A stretch of DNA of 64,000 bases. It comes from Turbatrix aceti. Its lineage: Eukaryota; Nematoda; Chromadorea; Rhabditida; Panagrolaimidae. The notes beneath the pieces are model-generated. The model saw nothing but the letters and a program-made list of their open reading frames with translations. It was not told where the DNA came from and made no database searches. Location: assembly GCA_963969345.1 (NCBI GenBank), contig OZ017767.1:7220739-7284738 (forward strand), read 5' to 3'. A program made the translations under genes and the position numbers. The first letter of the stretch is position 1. Each line of letters opens with the position of its first letter. Shown here piece by piece: positions 45,196 through 56,249 of the stretch.

Positions 45196-47905
45196 ACTTT
45201 TTGTTTTTTGGGTTTTGAGATTTTCTGAGATTGCTCCCGAATCGCTCACTCGGTTTCAACTTGAGATTGAACTTTATATGACTCTCCTCGACTGGTCTCG
45301 TGCGTCCCTTTTTTTAGATAACTACCGTAACCATGTCAGCTTCGTGCCACGCACCTCATCCCTATTTTTACCTACCTTTTATTCTCGGTTTCACATGGTC
45401 GTGCATTGCTCCCAGCTTACCCCGCCCCCCCCCCCACCCCGACCCCGACCGGTTCTGACACCGGCGAACAAAACTCTCAATTTTGTTCCTTGTCCCTTCA
45501 CTTGTCGAATCTCGAAGCAATAACTACCGCAGCACGCATTGTCACTCGTTTTTGTTTTTTTTGCACTACGATAGCTCAAATGTTCCAAGTCTCACTTTTT
45601 TTTCCCTGCTCGAACGAGTTGCCCTTATTACAAGGATTGCACCGTCTGGCGGGGACACTTCTCGGTCTGTTGTCTGTCCGCGTCTACGTAACACTATACA
45701 TACCTACATAGGATATTTACAATCTCAACGTCAGATCCTTCAATTCTTAAAAATTACAAAAAAACAAACAGACACACGTTGAAAATTTATGTACTTTTAT
45801 ATTACTTGTCCACTCATATTTATGTTTCACTTGAATAAAATTTGCAATGCTGATACTATGAGATAATGGGTGTTATGGGATTCAGAGAGGATAGGGAAGA
45901 CATTGGATTTTTCAGCTTGGACCACAAAGATGTCCGATCAAAATAGCATAATCGTCGACTGGATTTTTTTCCATCGTCCACTGCATCTTCATGTTTTTCC
46001 AGTTTTTCTATACTTCAACATAGACATGATCCTGTACATCGTTGTTTTTTCCCCATTGCCAAAACACGGCTAATGCGTGGCAGATTACGATTTCTCACCT
46101 GTTTGGCGACGCATGTGGGCTGTACAATATCGGTTTTTTTCACCGGCAACCAAACAATCTTTAAACAGAGTTCAGACGAGCTAACGGCAAAAAAAACAGT
46201 GCGATCAATGATTTTATGCCGGCCGGAAAAGAAAAATCGAAAAAAAAAACACATTGAATGTAATTTTTTCAAACGATTTTTTGAAACTGATGATTTTTTT
46301 TACTTTTTAGGAAATTTGTAAAAAAATTCATTTCAGAATTTGTGTGTTTTAAACAAAAATTTGTTCAAAATGCGGTAAAAATGTGTAAAAGAAAAACACT
46401 AAATAATTTTTTTAAGCGACGGTACCGAATGGCTTTGTCCTAAAATTTTAGGTTTGTTTTATGCCTAAATCAGTGTCAATGACAGAATTGCATAATTTTT
46501 ACAAAAAAACTGAAAACACTTGGAATTGATCAAATGCACACCCTTACCGTAGAAAATTTTTAAGAGCATTATTTTTTTCTAATTATTACAGTAATTTATT
46601 TTTATATTAATTACGATAACACATTTGTTCACCTATGATACATACATATTTACAATCTTCTCGAAGGCTGCAGAAATTAATTACCAAATGGAAAATGCAG
46701 CATCTCAAGGTACGAATTCTGGAGGGGGCCACGGATTAATCCAGTCCAGTCGTGTCCTACTGTGACTACTGTGCAAGTTGTTGACTTTTACCAGAACCAC
46801 TGTAGTTCTATAATACTACCGGCATGATTCCAGTTCCATTTCCAAATGAATAAAAGGCACTAATCTGGCACGCCGGATTTCTTATCGTAATGAAAAGACG
46901 CCTGGTTCCGGTAGCCAGACAGGTGTCCCTCCAGGTGAGGCGGCTTTACCACATTTTGGACACCACAAAGCAGGGATTTGTCCTGGATTGGCAAAATTTT
47001 TCGGGGTCAACAAAGGGGAGTCAACCAAAGAACTTATATCGTTCCCACAAAAAAAAATATTTTTGTCTACAAAAAATCATGGGTTTTCTTTTTTTGACTT
47101 TTTTTAATTAAAGAAAGAAAGATTCTGGTGAAGATTCTGGATGACTTTTTGCCTCTAAATCGGCACCGCGGCACTGGGCGCTCTGTTTGGGGAGACAAAA
47201 ACACCAGGTTAGGCAGATTTCCACGTCAGCAGTTGTCATGAATCCTGGATGAGTTGAAATAAGAAGATGCTGACGCACGAAGCGCCCAACTTTTGTCGTG
47301 CACCGGTTGTCTGGGATATTTATGAACACAAAAACCCGGCAATTTGGTAAATTAGTCATGTTTTGACAATCTGTTTTTTTTGTTTTTTTTGTATACATCA
47401 CTTTTTTTGGTAAGTTTTCAAGCTGATATGCACGTAAGAAATTGTTTCGGAATTTTTTACGGTGAGAACCTTTATTTTTATTCTTTAATGAATTTTGCAT
47501 AAAAAATTACGTTTATCAATTTGTACCCTGACTAAAAAAATATCGTAATTTTTTTGCTACGCCGTTTCAAAAAAGCGTTTTCATGATCGAGCAGATGAAA
47601 TTTACGATAAAAAAAAATTTCGTGGTAAAAGTCATAAATATTTTGAGGTCATCAGAAAAAAAAGAAAACTTTATGCAAACGTAAAAAATCAAAAGTGCTC
47701 AAAATACAACAATAAATATAAAATAACAACAAACAAATTTAAAGATTGTGAGCAAGAATGTGGCATTTCAAAGATACCCAGTCATGCGACAACGCATTAG
47801 TAAATATTTCCAAACCCGTGAAGACATCAGGAGCGTTTCAAAGTCGGGATCAGTGGCATCAGGCCGGGGGAGAGTCATGGCAGTGCAAACCAACAATGGC
47901 ACATG
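45196..47905. other. Spacer between Otx and spinster genes
   Basis: This contains the spinster-like relic at 45948-46134. A minus-strand ATG-initiated frame of 130 codons (47500-47108) lies about 400 bases downstream of the spinster gene; I do not call it. The remainder is AT-rich without recognisable features. AATAAA near 45834 may serve the Otx transcript. Confidence 0.45.
45948..46134 (+). pseudogene. Spinster-like gene fragment, broken
   Basis: Read in pieces, this encodes a stretch like the transporter at 47.9-49.8 kb but on the opposite strand: IIVDWIFFHR, then NIDMILYIVV, then after a frame change NAWQITISHLFGDACG and YNIG. The intact gene has VIGWICIF, INVDMILYIVV, NSWQITLSHLFGDASG and YIIG in the same order. 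The fragment has a frame disruption around 46050, a stop in one frame and no flanking conserved sequence. It is a small inverted duplicate, perhaps a processed or recombined relic of a spinster paralogue. Confidence 0.75.
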
Positions 47906-49827
47906 TTAATCGACGGATACCAGTCCGCTGCTTCGGCCGTTCAGCATCGAAATGTCGCCGACCTTCGGTGTTCGTTTTTTGAACACTGAAAAAAAAATTA
48001 TTCTTGCAAAATGCGTAAAAAATTTAAAGTCCCCGGCAGACATTTTTTTGGTACAATTTGCAGCCAACCCATAAAAAACGTGTTCAAATTGACACGTTTC
48101 AACCCAACTATCAATAAAAAATGTCCCAGCTGCAGTAAAAAAAATTTTTTTACACACCTTGAAGATCAATGTTAAAGCGGTCGATGTCGTTGACAATGGT
48201 GTACGCAGAGGCGAAAAAGAACACGGCGCTGATAACTAAGGCGATGACGCAGACGTAGAACGCGTTGAGAAGGCCTTCGTAGTGAGCCAAAGGCGAGTCC
48301 CCTTTGCGCAGCCAATCCGAGACAAGTCCGATGATATAAGGCCCGCTCGCGTCGCCGAACAGGTGAGAAAGCGTAATCTGCCATGAATTTGCCGTATTTC
48401 TGCGATGAGGAACAACAATGTATAAAATCATGTCGACGTTGATGGCCCAGTTGAAGCAGAGGAAGAAGATGGAGAGAAAAATGCAGATCCAGCCGATGAC
48501 TATGTTCGTGTAGATCAAGCGCAGGCCGACCACCATGAAAGGAAGTGCCAAAGCAGAGCCCAGTCCACAGATGAGAGCGTCTGCGCGCTGGGTTTTCCAT
48601 CTGGAGATGCAGGGAGTGCGGCCTTCTTTCCACCACTGGGCGAGGATGACACCGGCGGTTACGCCGAGGATACCGCCGAGACAGGTGATACCCCCGAAGG
48701 TTATGGACACTTCGTATTGTTCCCCATCAGAAAGCTGCGAGGTAGAATTGAGACCTGCGATGGCGGCTTTGCTGTACTCGATCGCGCTTGGCGCCCACCA
48801 GGAGAGGGTACCGGTGACGAAGACCACACCTGTGTAGCCAATGACCGCCCAGACGTATGTCTTGACGGATATCAGGTACTTAATGTCCTCCCAGTAGCTG
48901 GATTTCGCCTTCGACCCCCGTTCCACCCCTTCGGAGGCTCCGCGTTCTGGTTCAGGAATTATAAAAACCAAAGCGAGAAGGCAGATAACTCCAAAAAAGG
49001 GAGTCACACGCACGCCCCATTGCCACTGATCTGTGAGAGTCGCCATGAAATTTCCAACGACGTACCCCAGCCCGGAGCCGAGGGGTATCGCGAAGTAAAA
49101 AAACATGAGAACTCGTGACCGAGTATTGTTCGCGAAAAGGTCTGCGATGATGGTCGGGGCGACGATGGCATAAGAGGCTTCGCCGATGCCGACGACGCCT
49201 CGGAGCAGAAGAAAGGCAAAAAATGCGTTGGCTGGTACGAAAGATGACAGCAACACGGCGCCTACCCAGACAACAAGGCCAGCAGCAACAATCCATTTTC
49301 GGGCATACCTGTCAGCTAGGAATCCGGAAATAGGAGCGAAGGTCATGAAAAAGATGATGAAGACTGTCTGTAGGAAGCCGCCCATCGCGTCATCGATATC
49401 GTAATAGGATTGGATGCGGGTGAGGACTCCGGCAACCGTGTACCTGTCCATGTAGTTGAGCAGGTTGATGAAGAAAAACGTAATCACGCATACCACGCCG
49501 CGCCATGTTATGCCGTCCCTGGAAGAAAAATATTTATGATGAAAAAAAATTTGAATTGAGGCAAATTATATCGAAAAATTCTTGGATACTTGAAGCACAC
49601 TTTTGACACAGATACACATACATAACCCCGTCTGTTTCTCTGTTTTTGCAGACGAGTGGCGTCATGTCGTCGTCAGATTAACGCACAAGCAAGCTCCAAA
49701 ATACACTCGAACACTCACTCGAAAATACACTTTCCCCGGAAAAAAAAGGAATGACAAGGAAAAAAAACACCAACTCTTTCTGATAATCGGATTCTGCGCG
49801 TGGACGTTCTATTTCCAGTTTTTCCAT
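47906..49827 (-). CDS. Spinster-type major facilitator transporter (SPNS family)
   Basis: Three exons: 49827-49775, 49518-48158 and 47985-47906; phases 2 and 1 fit, giving 497 residues. The N-terminus is short and polar (MEKLEIERPRAESDYQKE), then the first membrane helix with INLLNYMDRYTVAGVL, the spinster hallmark. Further family blocks are LQTVFI, GFLADRYARKW (the helix 2-3 signature), LLLRGVVGIGEASYAIVAPT, RSRVLMFFYFAIPLGSGLGY and SHLFGDASGPYIIG. Twelve hydrophobic segments are visible. Spinster proteins are proton-linked transporters of lysosome-derived lysophospholipids or sphingosine phosphate; worms have several paralogues, so I give no symbol. The first donor is GTTGGT, also used in the Otx and MPP10 genes. 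Conservation ends near residue 470; the last exon adds a polar tail ending GLVSVD. Confidence 0.9.
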
Positions 49828-50559
49828 TGTCAAGATGACAAGCAGACCAAGATTTTGGCTTTGACGCTGCTGGCTGCCCTCTAAAAGCAGAACGATAAAA
49901 TCAGAAAATATCTAGAAGATCAAAAAAACACACGATTCCAGAAAGCGGAGGTGGAAATAAAATTAGAGGAAAAAATTATAATCAGGATGTATAATATTGT
50001 ATAATGGCGTGGGAATAATGTTTTTTTCACGAAAAAAAAATTCAGAAAATCGTAGAAACAATTTAAAAAAAGAAGAAAAAGTGAATTGGATCTTCAATTG
50101 AACCTGAGCATTAAATATTGCCCAGGTTATTTGAATGACGCAAATGGGCATGTATTCAGTCGAAAAAAAGGTGCGATTGCCAAACCCATAAAAAAAAATT
50201 CGAGCATTATAGGGGGTTTGGGATATATTTTGTAGTTTCTATTCTAGCTTTTAAAATTTTTGCAATGGCTTCAAGAAAGTTGAACCATTGTAAAACTTTG
50301 TTTTAGCCAAAAAAATTGTTTTTTTTTTGTGTCAACATGAATGACACAAAAAAACAATGTGAATTTCACATCAAATTCTGACTCAAACTTTTTTTCATCC
50401 AAATCTGAGTCGCATCAGATAAAAATTTGATCAATGTTTGTAAACGGAAATTTCAATTCAAAAATAAATTTGCAATCTAAAAATTTTAAAATACATTTTC
50501 AAAAAACGACATAAATATTGTTTTTTTTGATTGGAATTCAGAATTTTACAATAAAAAAA

Positions 50560-50830
50560 ACAACGTTAGATGTTCGTTGGTTATTGGTCGGTAATACCCA
50601 GGAAGTAACTCTGCAGTTCACGAATCACGACGACAAAGGTCTCTGATCTGAGGAACCAACCCCCGATACGCTCCTATCAAAAAGCACAAAAAAAGACAAA
50701 GCTTCTCTAAGAGGCGCAGCAACTGTGTGCGGGGCCTTGTAGACTACCGCTGATCCTGTGAAGGCCCGCAGACACGCATCATCGATAAGAGAGTCCCCTC
50801 AGCCAGGCTGGTTGTTCGACGAATTCTGAT
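50560..50830. other. GC-rich structured island, possible ncRNA
   Basis: Between very AT-rich flanks, about 250 bases have no long open frame but strong self-pairing. The arm near 50726-50739 (GTGTGCGGGGCCTT) pairs with AAGGCCCGCAGACAC near 50760-50774 across about 20 bases. On the minus strand the block is followed by an 8-base T run (complement of 50555-50562), which could end a polymerase III transcript. I compared it from memory with U1, U2, U3, U6, 5S, 7SK, SRP, RNase P and MRP RNAs and found no convincing match. Confidence 0.3.
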
Positions 50831-52140
50831 AAATCACGTCGAATGAGGAAAAAGGGGACTGGACTGGATTTTGGCAAAGTCAAAAAAAATAGTAAAAATA
50901 AATTATTGGTTGTGCTGCAATTAACAAAAAACTGTCAACGACGACGTCAACGTCAAAATCGACCGATCGTGTGAACAAGTCCCAACTCGGGGCTCTGAAC
51001 GGAAAGAGAAAATCACAACAAACGCGTATTTTCTCTGAATGACACCAATTTCAATCTGTGCGACGGAACAGAACAGCGCAGCCAGTGAAAAAGTTTGTCA
51101 GCGAAAACAATTCAACTTTTTTCCCTGGGGCTGAATTGCCCGGGTGACCCGAAGAGATGGGATGAAAAGTGCGTGGATTGCGCTGCGCTGCATGCAACAC
51201 ACGCTTTGTTGCACATCGTTCGTTCGTTTGTTCCGGAGGTGCGCCGCGGCCGCGGCCCATGGGCGAGGCGTCGAGAGGCCCTCCAAGTCACGGCAGCCTC
51301 AAGGTCAACACCACATCACATCCACCCGATCGGTCGGTCGAAACTCGCGACTCGTGAGGAGTGAGGTGGATCACAAATAATCCAAAATTATTTTTAAAAA
51401 ATCAAGAAGAAGAAGACACTCACTCGTGTGTCCGATGATGATTCACGCAGGCAGATCAGGTGCGTAAATATTTTTGGACCGGTAAAAACAATATTGTTGT
51501 CGAGTTTTCGAAGAGAGAAAATAGAAAAATGAGAAAACGTGAAGGGGGTTTGGTTTGGAAGCAGTCGAGAGTCTCGACTCGAGACAGAAAAAAATTCAAG
51601 GGTGATCAGAAATCACGTAACCATGATGCCGGTTTACGACCTATCGAACAGGTGGCGAGGTTGGTTGTCGGTTGCAAAAAAAGATAACGAAGAGTAGCAC
51701 ACGTGCGACTGGTTCATCTACCGACGTCGAAGGCGTCGAAGGAAGCGGCGTGATTGCTTTGACCGACCGAATACGCCTCGAGGCAGGCTACAAACAAATG
51801 TGACACAAAAAAAGCACTTATCGTTGGTTGTTGTATAATAATTTGGGCTCATTGCAAAAAAAATATCTGCAGAAAAAAAATTAAATCCGCCTGCACAAAA
51901 ACTGTGCAGGAGAAAACGAACCCCCCCAACCGTGATTTTTTTTCTCAAAAAAACGGTAAATGGCATCTTTTTTTTTCTATTTTTTCAGCTTTTTTACGGC
52001 CAGGCGATGAAATGATGCCCAAAATCATAGAAAAAATGCAATTCACACCACACGTCTTTTCTGTGACTGATTTCTCACGCCACCGAGGCTTCCAGCATGT
52101 GAATTTATTCTCGCCCATCAACTTTCGACCTGTAGGACCT

Positions 52141-52264
52141 GCAAATTTGCATAGACTCGCAAAACAACATAAAAGAGGAGTCAGAACCCAGTCAAATCGT
52201 AATCTGTCTGTTCTCGGTTTTTTTGAGTTCGTCGTTTTGCGTTCTGTAATCTCTGTTCTTCGCC
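52141..52264 (+). promoter_or_regulatory. MSP gene 1 promoter and leader
   Basis: An ATTTGCAT octamer at 52145-52152 lies 17 bases before a TATA-like ATAAAAG at 52169-52175, 90 bases ahead of the ATG. From 52214 the 51-base leader is identical to that of MSP gene 2. Confidence 0.45.
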
Positions 52265-52700
52265 ATGGCCCAGTCCGTTCCTCCCGGCGATATCGGCACC
52301 CAGCCCAACGCCAAGGTCGTCTTCAACGCTCCCTACGACGACAAGCACACCTACCACATCAAGGTGAGTCCCCCCGGATACCCGGTGACATTCCCGCACA
52401 GGTGATCGACTTCAGGTGATCAACTCTGGTGGTCGTCGTATCGGATGGGCTTTCAAGACGACCAACATGAAGCGTCTGGGCGTCGACCCCCCATGCGGTG
52501 TCCTAGACCCCAAGGAAGCCGTCCTCGTTGCCGTCTCCTGCGACGCGTTCAACTTTGGCGCTGAGGACACGAACAACGACCGTATCACCATTGAGTGGAC
52601 CAACACTCCCGATGGAGCCGCCAAGCAGTTCCGCCGCGAATGGTTCCAGGGTGACGGCATGGTCCGCCGCAAGAACCTCCCTATCGAGTACAACCCTTAA
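52265..52700 (+). CDS. msp: Major sperm protein, copy 1
   Basis: Two exons, 52265-52363 and 52416-52700, joined in phase 0, giving exactly 127 residues, the standard MSP length. The sequence begins [20 protein letters not shown] and ends [11 protein letters not shown], with the immunoglobulin-like fold blocks [20 protein letters not shown] and [23 protein letters not shown] polymerises to drive crawling of amoeboid nematode sperm and is also released as a signal for oocyte maturation. The 52-base intron has two possible acceptors 14 bases apart, CGCACAG and GACTTCAG, both followed by GTGATC; only the second keeps the frame. The coding and leader sequence is nearly identical to copy 2 four kilobases downstream, with the MPP10 gene between them. 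Confidence 0.97.
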
Positions 52701-53371
52701 AAAAATGCACGTGATTCCTTCTTTTTCCACCGTGAAACGCAGTAAATAGTCTGGATTCTATTTCTCTGTTGTTCGGGGATTGACAGGTGGTGAGACATAT
52801 TGGGGGAAACATGTTTATTGCCTTGTTCCGGAGCGCTGTGCTTGGCAACAAGCCGCACTGCACTGATAGGATGAATTCACCTTTCTTCTTTCGCACGAAT
52901 AAAAATCACAACGCTGTGTGTTTTGCGTTATCACGGAGACCGTTGATCACATCACACCACTCGATACTCTTTTTCTTTTTTTGCTTGGTGCTGCGTCTGA
53001 AAATTCACGCAAGCTTCATCGTTGAAGTGTGCGCGCATCATTTGCACGAATCCACTGTTTTCAGGGATCCCACAACGAAATTTTTTGCACTCGTTGAACG
53101 AACAATTTTTATTATTTTTCTTCAGTTTTTGGCATTCCGGGTTGAATTTTACCTTTTGTTGCTCATTTTGTGTCCTATGTTGGCACTCACGCAGTAAAGA
53201 GTGCCTTCACGCGGTTGTTTGACGGGTTTTTGGCGTTTTTTGCCTGAAATGTTGCCTAGAAGTTTTTTATCCCAAAACAGTGGAAAATCGTTGACTTGAA
53301 CCGTTTCTTTTATAAAAATCGTTTCATTTGATGCAAAGATCCTTTTAAATGTTGAAAATTCATGATTTAGC
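52701..53371. other. MSP 3' region and MPP10 upstream region
   Basis: AATAAA at about 52899 may be the MSP poly(A) signal. GATTTAG ends at 53370, one base before the MPP10 ATG, and is a good spliced-leader acceptor. No other gene is seen. Confidence 0.45.
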
Positions 53372-55923
53372 ATGGAATCCAGCGCGGGCAGTGATCTAGA
53401 AGAGCTCGACGACGTCGTCGAAGTTGTGGAAGAAGAAGAAGACCTGGATGAGTCCAGGATTTCCCCTCAGAAGTCAAAGCCCCTCAGCAAGACCAGTCAA
53501 CTCGTTCTCGATGCCGGCGAGGAGTCCGGCAGCGATGCTGACGATGACGAAGTCGTTCAGCCGATTTCGCTGAAGCGAAAGAAGCCTTCGACTTTGACTG
53601 CAATCAACGTCGATGACAACAGCGCCGCGGACGATGCCGACATTTTTGGCATTGAATTTCCCGAAATTCCGGAGGATTTTGTCGATCAGTGGTAGGAAAA
53701 CAGTTTTTTTGGCATGTTGATGAGTTTTGTGGATTTTAGGCGATTTTCGGCAGACAAGAAGGCTGAATTTGTCAAAAAACTGTCGCAGAACCACAAAAAT
53801 ATCAATCGTCTGTTTCACCCCGATCTTCCGGATGTTTTGGTCGTCAAGGACGATCCCGAATTTGTCTACCAACAATTTGCGATGCAAAGCCGAGATTTTT
53901 TGTTCAAATATCGCAGATCCCAGCACCTGCTCGAAATTGACGTTCCTAATCCCGACGGAGGGGCGGAAGACGACAGCGACGCCTTCTCCGATGCCGAAGA
54001 CGACGATGGCAGCGATCTGAGCGATTCTGACGCCGGAGAAGTCCTGCGCAAGCCAAAAACCAAAAAAGGAGTCGATTTGTTTTCTTTGAGGTTCGTTTTT
54101 TTTGATTTTTTTAGCAAAAATGCAAAAAAAATATTTTTGGTCCCCAATGTTTGTTTTTGACAAAAGTGAATTTCAGAGACGAGGATCTCGAAGGCCTAGA
54201 TGCCAAACTCGCCGCTCTGGACGAAAACAGCGATTTCGACGACGAAGAAGATCTCCCGAGGAAGAAAAAGACAGAAGAAGCCCCCCGGCCTCTCAGAAAG
54301 CCCAAAACAGTCGTCGACGATGAATTCTTCAACCTCGAAGACATGGAAGAGTTCGCCGACGAGGAAGAAGCAGGAGCCGATCTCGACACCGATGGCGACG
54401 ATGAAGACGGTGGAAACTACAAATACAGCGATTTTTTCGAACCTGACAGCAAGGAGAAATCCAAAAAGTTGGTTTTTTGGACTTTTTTGATGTTTTATGA
54501 CCATGTGGACAATTTAGGACCCAAAAAGTCAGATTTGAAGCCCAAGACGAAGATGAATCCGAAGGCGAAGACCAGGATGGCCCTATCCTGTTTGGAGAAA
54601 AACCGGAAGAATCCAAACCGTTGACGACGCATGAAAAATCGAAAAAGAGAACCGAAGAAGTTATCGAAAAGTTGGAAGCCGCGAATCTTGAACCACGGTC
54701 TTGGGAGATGTCCGGCGAGGTGGCAGCTGCGCAGAGAGCTGAAAACAGCATTCTCGAGAAGTACATTGATGTCGACTTTTCGAAGCGTCTGCCACCGTCA
54801 AATACGCAGGAACTGTCGAAGAAAATCGAGGGCATCATCATGAAACGCGTCAGGGATAAGGTCGGTTTTTTTTGACGTAAAAGGATTTTTTACTGTTTTG
54901 AAGTGCTCTCAGAGCGAAAATTCACGCGTCTTATCACGGAAATTCCCGCGTTCTCACCACGAAATTGCACATATCCCACCGCGAAATTTAGCACGTTTTT
55001 TTCTGGTTTTTTGAATCTGCTCGCTTTTTGAAGTACTCCCACCGCGAAAATGTGTCGCCCTCTCACCACGAAAGTGTTCGCATTCGTTCCCAGCACGAAA
55101 TTGTGCCTATTTTACCACGAAACTGCACATATTGTTTTTTTACCTAAAATTACGGTATCGAAGTACTCCCGGCGCGAAAATTCACATCCTAGCATGTATC
55201 CCACCACGAAAATTATTATTTTTTCTGTTTCTATATACACTCATTTTTCAGAACTACGACGACGTCGTTCGAAAGTACCGAGATGACAACGAGGTAATCC
55301 CCTACCGTAACCTGACCTTTGACATGACGGAGCGCAAAAATCTCATGGATGTCTACGAAGACAAGTACTCCAAGGCCCAGGCCGGCGACGACGCCGAGGA
55401 CGTCGACCCGCACGTCAGACAAGTCGAGCGCGAGATGAAGGACCTCTTTGTCAAGCTGGACGCCCTCTCCCACTACCACTTTGCGCCTCCAGCCATTTCC
55501 CAGGACGTGCAGATCGTCAAGAACGCCCCCAGCCTCCGAGTCGAAGAAGTCGGTCCGGTGGCAGCGACTGCGGCCAACGAAGGCCTCCTAGCCCCCGAAG
55601 AAGTCATGAAGCACATCAAGGCGGCGCCGAAGTCAAAGGACGAGCGGACGAAGCAGGACAAGTTGCAGGACAGGCGCCGGAAGAAGCTCAAGCAGCGGTC
55701 GATGGCTGCCGCGGGAAAAATGCCCAAGGTCGGAAAGGAGAAGAAGGAAGAGATTCGTGCGATGGCTCTTGCCAAAAAGAAGTCCGCCAAGACGGGAGAT
55801 TTCTTCTCCAAGCTGCAAGAACAGACGCTCCAGGAAATTGCGGCCAAAAACAGCGGAGTTGCGGGCAATGGACTTCGAAAGAAGAAGAAAACCGATGCTC
55901 CTGCTTCGAAATTCAAAGCTTGA
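53372..55923 (+). CDS. mpp-10: U3 snoRNP protein MPP10
   Basis: Five exons... the model has 53372-53691, 53740-54090, 54177-54467, 54518-54860 and 55252-55923; phases 2, 2, 2 and 0 fit and give 658 residues, close to the human 681. MPP10 with IMP3 and IMP4 forms part of the small-subunit processome needed for 18S rRNA cleavages in the nucleolus. The N-terminal two thirds are acidic and low in complexity (EVVEEEEDLDES, DAEDDDGSDLSDSD). The conserved C-terminal half has KVRFEAQDED, SWEMSGEVAAAQRAENSIL, a IIMKRVRDKNYDDVVRK segment across the last intron, LFVKLDALSHYHFAP and GLLAPEEV, ending lysine-rich. Donor 4 is GTTGGT, and an alternative acceptor 16 bases on would give a slightly shorter form. 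TAG one base before the ATG suggests direct trans-splicing to the start codon. Confidence 0.92.
54890..55200. repeat. Degenerate short tandem repeat in MPP10 intron 4
   Basis: In this 391-base intron a unit of about 20-30 bases containing CCACCACGAAA or a variant (CACGAAAT, CGCGAAAAT, CACGAAAG) recurs some ten times, each after a pyrimidine-rich stretch. The repeats are diverged. They give the intron a G+C content above that of the other introns. Confidence 0.55.
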
Positions 55924-56249
55924 ATGTTTTTTGTTTTTTTTTGTTGCCTGTTGTTGAGTTTATAAATGGTGGATATCGTAATCCGTGTTTTTCGGATTTT
56001 TTTGGGGTATCGAGGGCACCAAAATCCCAGGGGAACCCCGGATTTGCATCATCTCTCTGAAATGAAGCCTAGAATGCAAATTCCGAGGCTGCATTTGCAT
56101 GCAGGACCCTCAGAATAACAATAAAAGGAGTTAGCTCCTCAGTCAGATCGTCGACACTTTTTCCGATTCATCGAATCGTTTTCCTCGCTTTTTTCTTTTC
56201 GGTTTTTTTGAGTTCGTCGTTTTGCGTTCTGTAATCTCTGTTCTTCGCC
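55924..56249. promoter_or_regulatory. MPP10 3' end and MSP gene 2 promoter
   Basis: ATTTGCAT octamers lie at 56042-56049 and 56093-56100, with the reverse form ATGCAAAT at 56074-56081; a TATA-like ATAAAAGG lies at 56121-56128. The leader from 56199 to the ATG is identical to that of MSP copy 1. Confidence 0.45.

Larger units (their letters stand above)
49828..52264. other. Spacer upstream of the spinster and MSP genes
   Basis: Mostly AT-rich. It contains one GC-rich structured island (50585-50830, listed separately). No exon is supported. The last 120 bases hold the MSP promoter elements. Confidence 0.45.

Noticed and set aside
47520..47640. Possible fourth copy of the foldback repeat
   Set aside because: A few words (ACCGTAA-like, GATGAAATTTACGATAAAA) resemble the outer parts of copies A-C, but the diagnostic blocks are missing.
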